Position numbers and translations under genes: made by a program. The notes below the pieces were generated by a model. That model saw only the letters and a program-made list of their open reading frames with translations. It was not told the DNA's origin and made no database searches. 64,000 nucleotides of DNA from Zychaea mexicana (Eukaryota > Mucoromycota > Mucoromycetes > Mucorales > Lichtheimiaceae): the NCBI RefSeq assembly GCF_025766255.1, contig NW_026516691.1:310001-374000 (forward strand), read 5' to 3'. Shown in pieces: positions 1 to 13,108 of the stretch; within the stretch, counting starts at the first letter, position 1, and each line of letters begins with the position of its first letter.

Positions 1-1286
1 TTTGACAGTTGTCGACACCATTTATCGCCGCCATCACTCCATATTGCACACAACAACACACCCATGAAGTACCATTATCATCAGCCACGAGGAAGAGCAT
101 GTTCCGCCATTGGGACCGATTCTGTCATTGAGCCATTCGACTGTTCGTACTTGTTGGACTCCACAATGGACAAGCGGGGCTATGTAGCGATCGATGACGA
201 GAACAAGGAGATCATTGTGACGTTCCCCGGTGTCCCTGCATCTGGCCTGCTTTTTGAGAACACATCGCTTGCACCAGTACCCTGGCAAGAGCCTTTAGAC
301 GAAACCACGAATCATCCTCCTACCCCGACAACGACAACAACAACAACAACAGCTCAAACGCGATCATCGTTACTGTTCAACACCTCTACTACAAAGCATC
401 ATCATCTTGACAATGCCTACGTCTTGGAATGTGCAGTAGCCGCTTGGCGACGGTGTGAATTGGCAGTGGCGACATCTTTGATGAGGATATGTCGTGTAGC
501 TCCGGATGATTATCGTGTTGTTATTATTGGACACTCCTTGGGAGGAGGTAATGTATAGTATATATATATATATATATATATATATTTTTACATTACATAC
601 TTTAATATTCTGCGTGAAGAAAATAATATAGAAGTTTCCATGTTCATGCATGACTCGACGCCCCTCCCCGCGGGAAGGGAGGGGCAGGGGGAGGAGTTGT
701 AGAAGATGTAGCAACAACCATAACAATAGCAGCAGTCATAAGGATATGTGACTCACTAAATTTTAACTCTCTAGCGGTTGCTGCATTATGTGCATCGTCA
801 TTTATCACAACAGGCTTGTTGGTGGATCGACCGGTCACGCTTTGCACCATCGATTCGCCGCGCGTAGGGAGTGCTCCATTCGTCGAGCATCTGGCGGAAC
901 GCGTCGACACAATTCGACTGACGCATGTATCCGATATTTGGTCACAGATGCCGCCACGAACATCTGGCATGTTGCATACAGGAAGCACGACAGTGGTTAT
1001 TTTGGAACAAGAAGAAGAAAACGATGATGATAGCGAGAGTAGCTTGTTGGCTATAAAGGGTCGTTCGTCGTCGTCCTACGTGCTGCAAACCAACCCTCAC
1101 AAGCATCGGGATCTGTCTTGGATCGAAGACCATCTTGATCGTACGTTTTCTCCTTATCTCTCACCGCCGTCACTAGCATCATCAACGGCTGGCGCATATA
1201 ACAACAACAACGGCATTCTTGATCATGCATCCATCTGGGGAATCAACCTTCATTCTGCACCATGTCAAAAATCATCATCACCTTGA
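1..1286 (+). CDS. Class-3 (alpha/beta hydrolase) lipase, 5' partial
   Basis: The frame is open from base 1 with no obligatory start, so the 5' end probably lies outside the window; the first in-frame ATG is at 64. Exon 1 runs to 547, intron 548-705, last exon 706-1286. Before the nucleophile elbow there is a lipase_3-like stretch (RGYVAIDDENKEIIVTFPG). The elbow GHSLGG falls at the end of exon 1, and the next exon continues in phase (VATTITIA). Further on are TIDSPRVGSAPF, the usual post-elbow strand, and HVSDIWSQMPP, where the family carries the catalytic Asp. A later IEDH could supply the His. The intron contains a (TA)n run and a G-rich stretch. An acceptor three bases upstream (at 702) is also in phase and would add one residue. 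By family this is a triacylglycerol or diacylglycerol lipase; the substrate cannot be read from the sequence. Ser- and Asn-rich linkers separate the motifs. Confidence 0.82.
558..585. repeat. (TA)n microsatellite in lipase intron
   Basis: About 28 bases of alternating TA directly after the donor of the lipase intron. Confidence 0.9.
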
Positions 1287-1580
1287 AACATTTATGCATC
1301 TTTTTGATGCATTGAGCATTAGAAAGTTACTATAGCCACTAAATCTTATCTTTTTATAAGCCCAACTTTCTATCTCTTCCCCCGCCCCTTGCTTATTACA
1401 TACACAACTTTCATACACACGCAGAACAAACAATTGTACATACGTTTCCCGCTTTTTTACCCTATTTATCTTTTATATAATTTTCTCTTTTTTTCCGATA
1501 CTAACTTTACATTTACTTTTTTTTACTAATACAAATGCAAATAATTCCCCCTGATTGATTGAAGAGGTGGATTTTCTTTT

Positions 1581-4114
1581 TTAAAATGCGCGACGTTGTT
1601 GCCAGAAAGAAGTCAGGTCGGGTGGTTGCATGATGTCTGTGGTGGTAGCGGTAGTGAGAGCAGCAGAAGTGTTCCATGTGGATAGCAGCATCACGTCATC
1701 CATATCAGAAGAAGCATCAGTGGTGTTGTTGTTGTTGTTGGTAGCTTTTATTCCACCTTCAGTATCACCAGTAGTAGTAGAAGTAGTAGTACTGATGATA
1801 CTAGCTGAATAATTATATCCATGTAATGTTGGCGATGTCTGTTGCTGTTCGTCGTTAGTAGTACCAGCGCTGCTACTACTGTAGTAATACTTTTTGTCTA
1901 TGCCTTCTTCATCCTGGTACGGATAACCACGGCGCTGGTGGTATCTGTTGGATAACGGGACAGCTGTGTCTTGCTGCTGGTACTTTTTCTCAACAGTGTA
2001 TTGTTGCTGTTGTTGCTCGTTACGAGATGCAGAAGAAAAAGGCTGAAGCTGCCATTGTGGGTGATCATCATAAAATGGGTCATTTGGTGCAGCTGCAGTG
2101 ATAGTAGTCGCTGGTGCTGCTGGAAGATGATCGAGCAGAGAAGCAAGTGCATGACGCGGTTGTGGCACCCGGAGTACAGGCGGTTCTTGCGGGACCTCGT
2201 AGTACACACCGTCCACCCCTGCTGTATCTCGTACCTCGTCAACATGGCTGTCATAATAGCAGTAGCCTCTGCCTTCGTCGTCGTATCTATTGCTATAGGT
2301 GGTGCCATCGTTGTTGTTGTTGCTGATGTCATCGTGTTGCATGACCATACAGCCAGCAGCATCAGAAGCACTGATGGCAGTAACGGGCTCCTGTTGTGCC
2401 AGTAGCAAGAGATCGACAGGTGTCTTTCCGCGTGCATAGCACGGCGGGTCATAGTGCTTGCAGGATTCCTCAACCATGTACCGTTCTACTCCCTCTTCCC
2501 ACGTCTTGTCATGATCTGCAAAGGATTTGGACAATGTGTCGCTCTTTTCTTGTTGATGCTTACTCTGTTGTGGAGCTACTGCTGCTGCGGCTGAAGTTGT
2601 TGTACCTGAAGCAAATGGATAAAGAGGAGGAGGAAGTGAAGGTTGTTGCACAATGGGTGGAAGCATCATCCTATTTGTGACACTGCTATTATTGGTGTGC
2701 TTTTGTTGTGGCTGCTGTGGTGCAATCAAGGGTGGTAGGATGATTGGCATCGGGCGATGACACTGGTATTGTCCTTGTCCCTGATGCTCTTGCTGCTGCT
2801 GGTGGTGGTGAAAATGGGGAGGCGAAGGAGAAGAACCGACGACTACGGAGGACTGCGCCGTATTTGAAGCAGACCGCAAGAACCTTGTTTCAGAAAATAC
2901 CAAGTCGGCAGCACCCAAAGTCTTACGTGCCTTGCTGGACGACTTGCCATTGTTGAACATGCCAGCGCGACGATTATTGCAGTTGTTCCCTCGGCGCATC
3001 TGGTTGTAGTACCGTCAACGCAACATGATGTCAGTTTTTTTGACAGTATTTGTTTTGCTTTGTCAATCGTTACACCACTTGTCCCTTAACCCCTTGTTTT
3101 CAATTTGAAACACACAACTTACACTGATACGAGTGATTTGGATATTGGGCGAAGTGAACTTCTAAAGGCAGCAAGAAGAACAAAGTGTCAAAGTATGAGA
3201 AAGGGGGAGGAGGGGGGGGGCGTTGTTTCAGACTCTTTGCGTTAAACTCTCTCCAGGTTGGGACTGAGTGCGTGACGTGGGTGAATGGATGACAGAAAAA
3301 GTAAAAAGGAAAGAATAGAGAAACAAACCTCGAGCAGATGGAATGATGCTGGCTGAGCGGTCCTTGCTACTGGTTCGTGTTTCTTCCGCTGCTGCTGCTG
3401 CTGCTGTTGCTGTCGTTGTTTTTTCTTTTGCTTGCGCTGCTGTTGCACTGTAGACAGCAATAGCGCTGGTGGCAATGGCGCTTTGCTCTTGACGCACTTT
3501 TCTTTGTTTTTCTCCATGCGACGTTGTCCTTTGTGCGAGGATACTACATGAAACAGTGTACACGATGAATATAAGCATCACTGGTCGATGTGCCTTGCAT
3601 GGTGTATGCTTTGATTACCATGATTGGATGCTGCAGTTGCTGATGACAATAACATGGATCCATCGTCAGCAGCGCTTTCTTTTATTGCTGCCAGTAATGC
3701 ATCATGATTGCTCTTTGACGCAGTAGTGACGTGTCTATTACTTAGTAGGTATAAATACAAAAAAAGAAAATTACAAGAAAGGGTTTCTTATGTGTTGGTT
3801 GGTGGTGGTACTGGTAAAGATTTACAAGACGAAAGATGATGTTTGGTCAACACAGGTGGAGGAGATGATTCATACAAAGGTAAATGGTTGTGCTGCTGTT
3901 GTAGTTGTTTGTTATGATCGACCCCCTGCGGCTGTTGTTGTTGTTGTTTCTGACGCTCGTGCGGTGCGCCCTTGTTTGCATCTTCGTAATGCGCCTGCTT
4001 CTGCACAAATGGCAGTTGATCCTGGACAAACTTTTCAAGACGCTGCATCTTGGATTCGTCTTCGTTGCATTGCGTACGATCGAGTATTCGCAGGTTTTTC
4101 TGTGTCAGGCTCAT
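1581..4114 (-). CDS. Q/N/H-rich low-complexity hypothetical protein, multi-exon
   Basis: The best supported part is the last exon, 2999 down to 1581, open for 472 codons. It contains poly-Q, poly-N and His-rich blocks and one ordered-looking segment (DHDKTWEEGVERYMVEE, then CKHYDPPCYARGKTPVDLL). An upstream exon, 3517 down to 3329, encodes a basic poly-Q segment (KQKKKQRQQQQ) and joins in phase 0 through donor GTTTGT to the acceptor just before 2999. A further plausible 5' exon starts with ATG at 4114 (MSLTQKNLRILDRTQ, followed by KMQRLEKFVQDQLPF, coiled-coil-like). I could not find a phase-consistent join between that exon and 3517, so the 5' half is uncertain and may be a separate gene. No domain is recognised. 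Composition suggests a disordered nuclear or regulatory protein, which is inference only. Confidence 0.5.
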
Positions 4115-4397
4115 GCGAATAACGACTCTACAGTGACAGAGAAGCTGGTAGGAGAGAGGTAGTGAAAGGAAGGTGCAGAAGCAAAAAGAAAGAAGGAAAA
4201 AGATGAAAGAGAGAAAGAGGGAGGGAAGGAGGAGAGATAAGAATTGAATAAGAAAAAAAAAAGCGAGGATTTATGCATAAGGATTAGGGTACCGTCGCTG
4301 TTGTTGTTGTTGTTGTTGTCGCTGCTGCTGCTGTTGGTGTGGAGACGAACTGGCATGAGACGGGGAAGGGGTATTATGGACGGTGACGATATTAGGA

Positions 4398-6167
4398 ATT
4401 TCAGGCACCGTACTTTGGCACATGGTCTAGCTTGCGTCTAATCTCAGCCAGATAGTGTCATCAATTCAATGCATCTATCATATTCACGACAATCTCTTGC
4501 ACTGTGGACACGGTGACACAGTCGCGTCATGTCGATCCATCATCTTGGGTACGCGCATAGCGGCTGAAGCATTTTTAGTTTTCCTTCTTGCGCATATCGA
4601 ATCAACTTTTGTTATCGGATCTCCCCCCTTATTCCATTAGGAGATTAAGAAAGAACAACAACAACAACAAAGCAGCATAAGCATATTTTTTTTACCTTTC
4701 AAGAACGATACGCCGTTCTTTGTTACACTACTTTGCAGCGGCATGTTTTCTTCTTCTTGCTGCTGTTTCTGCATAGTGGCATGCATCACGATGCATTTGA
4801 GAAGATCGGACGTTGACTCGAGCACCTCGGCCATGATGCGATTCATTTCAGAAGGTTGGTCAGAAACATCCACCAGCAGAACATCAACACGGTCGATTGC
4901 TGCTTGTAGCCGTTCCTTGTTGCTATAGAAGAAAGTAAAAGCAGCGGTGCAAATCAATACAAGCGAATCGGTCAGTGCCGTAGTGGATGGACATGACGTT
5001 ATCAAATCCAGCTTCATACTTCCGCATCTGTGCAACACACAAAAGTCAATTCTATCTCTCTATATTAGACCAGCTCGTTTCGTCCTGTTACAGTCGACCC
5101 CCGTTAGTTTCAAACTTGAAGTTCCCAATTTTTTTGTTAACGGATGCTAGGATAAGCTCCTGTGCACGGATATTTCTTTATTCAGACACATTCTGAATGT
5201 TATATGGATTACCAGCACTTGACACTATATGGATCACGTAATTCACGTAGCCTGTCATCCAATACATTTTTAGCTGAATTGGCCACATACATAATAGAAT
5301 ACACCAAAAGAAGAGACAATTGAAGACCAAGAAGCATCCTTTGAAACAGCTACTGCTTGCCGCTCAGCAGATTGAAGACCAGATAAAAAGGTAATATACT
5401 GTTTTGGATTTCTTGGCCTCTGATGGAGATGAAGAGATTATACCTAGTCTTCCTTCTAAACTATATACGAGAGTTACGCAACAAGCTTCAAGAGCTATAG
5501 ACAAAGCTCTTTAGATAGCTTTTTATGAGTCTTTTTTTATCATATTCAAACTTACTTAAAGCCACTTGAAACAAATAAAGTACAGTGCTTATTACCTATA
5601 AAGCATATATGGAGAAGCACTTTTTATCATAACCCGAATAAGGGCTTCAACCCTGAATGATTCGTTGAGAGTGAGATAAACGGGGATGTGAAAATTTTAC
5701 TATTCCCAGAATTATCGAGGGTTGAGAGTTAACGGATGTGAAATTAAGGGGGGGCGACTGTACATCCTATTCCATTTACCCATCCACATATAAAGTAACA
5801 TATCGTTCTGTCAACTTCATCTTTTACATAAGGAAAAGGAGAAACTGTCAAAGAGCATTTGTTTATTCCTACAATCCATAATAGACGTAGAACCTGGTGA
5901 ACGAGAAGATCCTAATAGCTAAATGCTATACACAGATTTCTCTGTATTATAAAGAATAAAGCTGAGTTGTATTAGTTTTCTATTGAAAGCAAGGTGCTTT
6001 ATATTTTCCACCTTCCTGTTCGTTTTGAGGTTCAAGTCAACGTCCTAGCATTAACTGGCCACCACAGCCACGTTGACACAATGTATACAATGCAGACGTC
6101 TTGCCATTTTCCACAATAAGTGGCGCAACTGTGACCATTTGCCGTGTTGTCGTGTATTTAAGGATTT
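4398..6167 (-). pseudogene. Decayed copy of the 10.3-11.4 kb gene, split by a transposon
   Basis: Three blocks match the intact paralogue at 10337-11446 in the same order and strand. They are about 6060-6167 (CQRGCGGQLML), about 4690-5038 (RLQAAIDRVDVLLVDVSDQ) and about 4398-4560 (HYLAEI, HVPKYGA). It is broken in several ways. A 7-base deletion after KNGV shifts the frame just before the splice donor (about 4700). The last exon has an in-frame TGA where the intact copy reads CGA, then two adjacent TGAs before HYLAEI. The first block has a TGA after QLMLGR. A 670-bp pogo/Tigger-type element (5091-5760) sits between the first and second blocks. A reading frame of 133 codons survives in the middle (5038 down to 4637) but cannot make the full protein. 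Confidence 0.75.
5091..5760. mobile_element. pogo/Tigger-type non-autonomous DNA transposon (670 bp)
   Basis: The left end reads CAGTCGACCCCCGTTAGTTT and the right end is its near-perfect inverse (AAATTAAGGGGGGGCGACTG). A TA dinucleotide flanks each side (5089-5090 and 5761-5762), as expected for Tc1/mariner-pogo insertions. The paralogous region near 10.97-11.03 kb lacks it and so serves as an empty site. No transposase frame survives inside. The ends start CAGT-GACCCC, like the element at 41751-42544, which suggests one family. Confidence 0.85.
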
Positions 6168-6734
6168 ATGCTTAAATGATGCGTAGTGAATGTGAGGTTA
6201 GTTCCCAATCTCAGCCAAACCCCCCTCCCTCTCGTTAATATCCCGCAAACGCGAAGCTTTTTTTATATGTTTGTGCCAAACTCTAAAATATGAAAAGACG
6301 TACATTACAGCACTACATAAACATATAGTAGCATATAAACTGTATATATTCAAACTTAATAGTAAGATCCTGCTGCTACTGCCAAGTATATGCTTCGTTC
6401 GTAGAAAACAGAGGCAGATAGCTCTCCAAGAACCAATTGAAAATGTTATACTAAATTAGAGATGTGTGCTATTGAAAAACACCGGTATGCACAGTACATA
6501 GGGCACATTAATATCGTTCAAAACAACCGAGGTAAAAATTCTAATGCAACTACTGCTCTATGCATTTTACGACCCACGCCATGTATATATTCTTTCTCTT
6601 TCATTGAAGCTTTCTTCCTCTCCATTCCATGTAGATATTCACATATTGCCATTTATTAATCATGAAAACGAGAAATGGGTATAGAGTATGAGCTATTTAT
6701 GCCAAAGTGGAAGAGCGAGGGATGGTATAACTCA
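6168..6734. other. Gene-free AT-rich stretch
   Basis: Only short ORFs without codon structure. The first 130 bases still resemble the upstream flank of the paralogous gene near 11.5 kb (both have CCCGCAAACGCGAAG-like sequence before a T run). Nothing else is recognised. Confidence 0.6.
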
Positions 6735-9016
6735 CTACAGAGGGATTATGGAAATAAAATGTGTATACATGTATTGATTGAATGTAGTCGTAGGTTTAAG
6801 TTGACTTACTTCTTTTTTTTGATTTTTGATCAAGCTGAAATCGTTATCACGCAGCCGGGAAAGTGGTAGGTTTGGATTCGAAGGTACGTTTTGAGATTTT
6901 TGACGTAGGCGTTCTTTTGCTTCTCGGGCCGTTGTCAGGTTGACATTCTATACGTTTGAGTTAGCATTCCATGTCGCAATCAGTAACGAAAATGTTTGTT
7001 TTTTCATACCTTCAATAAGTACCGCTGGCTATTTCATAGCGTGATGTTTTATAAATCCAAACGTCCACTGCCTGACCAACTCTTGGGTACATTGCAAAAT
7101 ACGGACCTGTTACCCAGCTCCACCAGCCGATATGCAGCGGTACTGATAATATCCATCTTATATGTATACATTTTGAAGCCAGAGATCTGGACGCCACCAA
7201 CCATAGGTTTATTCACCCCTTCTCGAACCAGCTTGTTGATCATCCAGCGCATCTCTTGGCCAATTTTGACGAGATCTGACTTGGGAAAGGTGTGATTGCC
7301 AGTGAGCGACTTTACTTCTGCACATGCCAAGTCTAAACGATGGGTAACGAATAGCACGTAATCTGATTTGTACTGATAGGTTTGGGTAAGCTTTGGAAAC
7401 TTCATCGTGCTGGGGATAGAGCATTGCAAATATCGCTCTTCAACGGAGAAAATCTTGGTAAGCACAAGTCATTCATCTCCATGCTTTCGTTTTCCACCAA
7501 GTTGACCGTTTGCCCTAAAGATACATGTACAAAAACAGTCTTAAATATGAATGTATGCTATAAAAAGCGCATGAGCAATTTACTGCTCGGTGTACGTACC
7601 AACAGCTCTCCAAGGAACCATCCGATCGAAAGACATTCTCAAACAAATTGGCGATAAAATTATGTACAAAGGAGTCCTCCACATCAGAATCAGCTGAGCC
7701 GCTAGAGAACAACAAGGCTCTAATTGGTGCAAAGCTAATAAGTATTACAGTATTTCATCGAAATAAAAGGCTGAACTTACGCTCGGTGTATGTAATATGT
7801 TTTGCAATTATGAGATCAAGTGGAGCGTCGTCGGTAATAGTAATTGCCTCGTACAAGTATGGGATCGTTGTATTTCGAATATCGTACCAATTAGATAGTC
7901 GTACCAAAAAAAAATTGATAAGAATGCGACTTTTTTCTTTTTTGCAATAGTGAATGTGCAATTTACATTTGAAAGCTTTGAGCACCATAGAACGCTTCGA
8001 CTATGTACTCATGGTGACCACAGGTTCAGTTAGAACATCTGCCATAATAATTTGACTACGAAACAAATAGCATGCAATTGTTTGTCAGAAAAGTAGTTCC
8101 ATTTGCGAATACAACCCTTTTCATAACTTACTGGACTGATTTTGGTAGATAGGCAGTAATGCTTCTTTGACGGTCTTCACTGAAAAGGTAAATGTACAGT
8201 AGCCGCTCGCTAAGCCGATCACCTCGGTCATGACCCAAAAGCGAATGATCGACTTATCGAATTCGATGCTCAAATACACAGTAAATAGATGCTTGCTGTC
8301 TTGAAGTGATCGTGCAGTTATTTGGTCGCTTGTTCGACTCACGCATGTCTCAGATAAAAGAGGAGATGAAATACTGGTCTATGTAAGCCGATATGTCACA
8401 GAGAAATGATCGGTGATCGGCTTACCGAGCAAGCTCGATATTCACTGCTTACCAGGTTGGTAATCTTGAAAAGTGATCGGCTTAGCGAGCGGCTACTTTA
8501 TAGCACTAGAGATGAAAGAACTGGTTAACTCACTACGTTTACGCAACCAAAAAAGCATATTTCAAACTTAAAAGCAAACGTAAATCAGAACAAACTTTTG
8601 GGTTCGAGACGACATGATGCAGAACGGAAAACCTCCAACTCATTAAGAACGTTGCATTCGGCGGCACCGTCCACCCGGTATGACCATGAGCCCGGTGCGT
8701 CAGCGTCCTCTGCTTCATAACTGTCCTCCGTATTGACATTGGCGTGAAAATGGTACTGACCATCCTCTACTTGAGGGTGATGATCTTTGCTGAGATCCGA
8801 GGCAAACTGTAGGTTAGTTGACTCGTCGTCGCTTTCAACGGGAACTTCTTCATCAAGGGCTGGGTAAGGAGCATCAGCCAGCGTATACTTTGTGTCCGAA
8901 AGTTAAAAATGATATTAGTTAATACTTGGTTTCCTGAATTCTTGTCACCAGCCAAAGAAAATAACTGGTCATTCTACATACTTCACTATCTTCATCATGC
9001 GAGTCCTTGCTTTTCT
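6735..9016 (-). CDS. Multi-exon hypothetical protein of a fungal expanded family, possibly damaged
   Basis: Several exon-like segments follow one another on the minus strand. An acidic one around 8990-9016 (SKDSHDEDSE). One at about 8610-8900 (ALDEEVPVESDDESTNLQF, APGSWSYRVDG, then NELEVFRSAS). A short one ending near 8132 (VKTVKEALLPIYQNQSS). One at about 7780-7890 (NWYDIRNTTIPYLYEAITI). One at about 7600-7720 (DSDVEDSFVHNFIANLFENV, donor GTACGT). The most conserved-looking one is at about 7128-7420 (SDYVLFVTHRLDLACAEVK, KIGQEMRWMINKL, GFKMYTYKMDIIS). A last one starts near 6950 (NVNLTTAREAKERLRQKSQ) and is open to 6735. From general familiarity, similar proteins recur in many copies in Mucoromycota, with no function known to me. 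Between about 7420 and 7530 two frames compete, so a frameshift or a missed intron is likely. An intron holds the TIR element at 8197-8498. Exon joins are not fully solved. Confidence 0.5.
8197..8498. mobile_element. Small TIR element (MITE-like, 302 bp)
   Basis: The left terminus is CAGTAGCCGCTCGCTAAGCC and the right terminus is its inverse with one mismatch near the tip. TA flanks each side (8195-8196, 8499-8500). Internal copies of a GATCGGCTTA motif lie near 8386-8435. It sits just upstream of a splice acceptor of the hypothetical gene, so it is intronic. No coding capacity. A single related fragment (GATCGGCTTAAGGAG) lies at 11643. Confidence 0.75.
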
Positions 9017-9054
9017 TTAAAAAGGTACGTCTTTGAGACTTTCATCTTAATCAT

Positions 9055-10336
9055 ATAAATAAAAACAAAAAAGTTTTTAAAAGTGTTCTTCTTGATACCG
9101 CACCATCGGTGACCAGCTATAGCTACGTAAGTCAATTAGAGGTCGCTTGAAGAGCATATTTTAAAGAGAAGATTACTTGGGTAATACTTACGTCATTGCT
9201 TGCACTTGCTACTTGGTATCGATGTTCGTAGTATGCCCTTGTCTCCACGTTATGAGTTTTTTTTTTGAACAGCCATGTTCATCCAAAATTCTCTGTAATC
9301 AACCTTCTGCAAACACTAGAGCACAAATAACATATCTCTTAAGCAATCCTTAATTCCGTGCCAACTTACTCCATAGAGTGCGCTTACTGAAAACGTATTG
9401 CTCTGTTTGACAACCCAGCGTTAGAAGATCACAAGGTGACCTTCATACAAGTCCAAACGTCCATCGTCCAAGGTATGTAGTAATAGAAACAGAGCGCTTC
9501 CTCTTTAAATCTCTGATAAACATCACTCACATCGTTTTTTACATAGCTTATATGATGGCGTTGCTGCTGCCTAATAGTCGTATCAGTCGATGCTGACTCA
9601 ACAAGTATATACCATCGCAATTCTTTTGTGTGATGGACTAAGAACCGCTGACATTGCGTGCCGATATCAACAGGGGATAACAATCAAACATCTGGACCGT
9701 CAGGATGAATGTATACAGATGAGACGTGTGTATATAAGCTGCATGAAAACAATCAAAGTTTACTATGGCGATATTATGGCGTTCTCAAGATCGCAACTAA
9801 ATACAGGCTTGGGTGTCTTTATCCTCATGTATATAAAAAAGTAAAGTAGCAAGACACAAGTGTAATGACACAATGCCACCGTAATTTCTTAGAGGAAAAG
9901 CCTTCATTTTTCCATGTACATACCAGCAACATCATGTCGATCCAACAATTCTCAAAGTGTGACCATAAACATAGTATTAACGTAGTATTATGTTCGGTAT
10001 CGACAACAAGAACTCATTAACTAGCTACGAAAATATCGAAAACCCATAAACGTGGCAGCATAATTAATTGGACTGTTGCTTCCCATCCTATGTTGTTTCA
10101 TTTTGTTGTCAGTGTTTTCTGGTAACTATGGCTATACAACACAAACAGAGTAGCAAGTCTTCTTTTTGAATAGATCGAATGTTCGGACAACAGTAGGAGA
10201 AACGTTCATTCAAGTAAAAACAAAAGAGCAGACAGGGCCAAGCTACTACTACCACGCTTGAATCTTTATACAGTGAAAGTGTTGTTGTTGCGATATATGT
10301 ACATTTTTTTTTTGGTGTTCCAGAGCCTGCGATAAT
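9055..10336. other. Intergenic, no supported gene
   Basis: An 84-codon minus-strand ORF (9683-9429) is open but has no recognisable motif and no obvious partner exons. The remainder is AT-rich. I see nothing else to annotate. Confidence 0.5.
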
Positions 10337-11446
10337 TCAGGCACCGTACTTTGGCACATGGCCTAGTTTGTGTCCAATCTCAGCCAGATAGTGCCATGCC
10401 AAGATGGATCCGTTGCATCCGTTCGCGACGATATCCTGCACCGTGAACCCACGGACTCGGTCGCGTCGTGTTGATCCATCATGCCAGTATGCGCATACCA
10501 ACCTATCCCTTTTAAAAGTTTAAATAACGTTTTTTTAGTTCTCTCCAAGAAGAACAACAACAACAACAAAGCAGCATAAGCACCTTTCAAGAATATCGAC
10601 CGGTACGCCGTTCTTTGTTACACCACTTTGCAGCGGCATGTTTTCTTGCTGCTGTTTCTGCACAGTGGCATGCATCACAATGCATTTGAGAAGATCGGAC
10701 GTTGACTCGAGCACCTCAGTCATGATGCGATCCATTTCAGAAGGTTGGTCAGAAACATCCACCAGCAGAACATCAACCCGGTCGATTGCTGCTTGCAAAT
10801 GTTCCTTGCTGTAGATATCCTTTGTTGCTGAAGAAGAAGAAGAAGAAGCGATCGTCAATCCAAGCGAATCGCCCAGTGCCGTAATGGATGGACATGATGC
10901 TATTAAACCCAGCTTCATGCTTCTAAATCTGTCCAACAAAATCAATTCCAACTCTCCTTATTTAACCCATTTTACCCTATCCTCGTATCATCAAAGTGAC
11001 ATACCGTTCTGTTAACTGTGCTTTCATCTATTCCACAAGAGAAACTGTCAATTAGGGAAAGCCTTGCCCTCGTTTCATGGTAAAAAAAAAAACCACAAAA
11101 TAAACTTACTTGTTCAATCGAACTGCATCCAGAGAGTCCCAATAGTTGAATAATATCCTGACGTCGTTCGTTTCCTTTTTAACAGAGTTGTCCCCACTAT
11201 GAGTCTTTTTTTTTATACTTTGAAAAAGCCAAAAAGCACACGCTTTTTTTTTCTACCTTTCTCTTTGTGTTCTGAATCAGGTCGACGTTCCAACATTAGC
11301 TGGCCACCACAGCCACGTTGACACAAAGCATCCACTGCAGGTGTCTTGCCATGTTCACCGACATTGGCGTAACTGTAGAGAATGAGTGCCCGTTTTGGAT
11401 TCGAGGCCATTTTTGCCGTGTTGTCAAAATATAGAAATAAAGGCAA
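10337..11446 (-). CDS. Protein of unknown function, intact paralogue of the 4.4-6.2 kb pseudogene
   Basis: Likely start at 11446 (MASNPKRALILYSYANVGEH, then CQRGCGGQLMLERRPDSEH). A middle exon of about 11196-11110 reads DVRILFNYWDSLDAVRLN. It joins in phase to 10928-10584 (FRSMKLGLIASC, GDSLGL, RVDVLLVDVSDQPSEM, then TSDLLKCIVMHA), and then to 10502-10337 (VQDIVANGCNGS, HYLAEIGHKLGHVPKYGA, stop). The last three exons fit by phase. The join from the first exon is not resolved, because the best acceptor gives a stop. Alternating hydrophobic strands suggest a small alpha/beta fold. I do not recognise the family. Its duplicate 6 kb away has decayed, so this copy presumably carries the function. 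Confidence 0.6.

Positions 11447-13108
<1,662 letters not shown>

Noticed and set aside
1630..2680. Several plus-strand ORFs rich in Leu and Val
   Set aside because: They are the complement of CAA/CAG-rich coding sequence on the minus strand and have no structure of their own.
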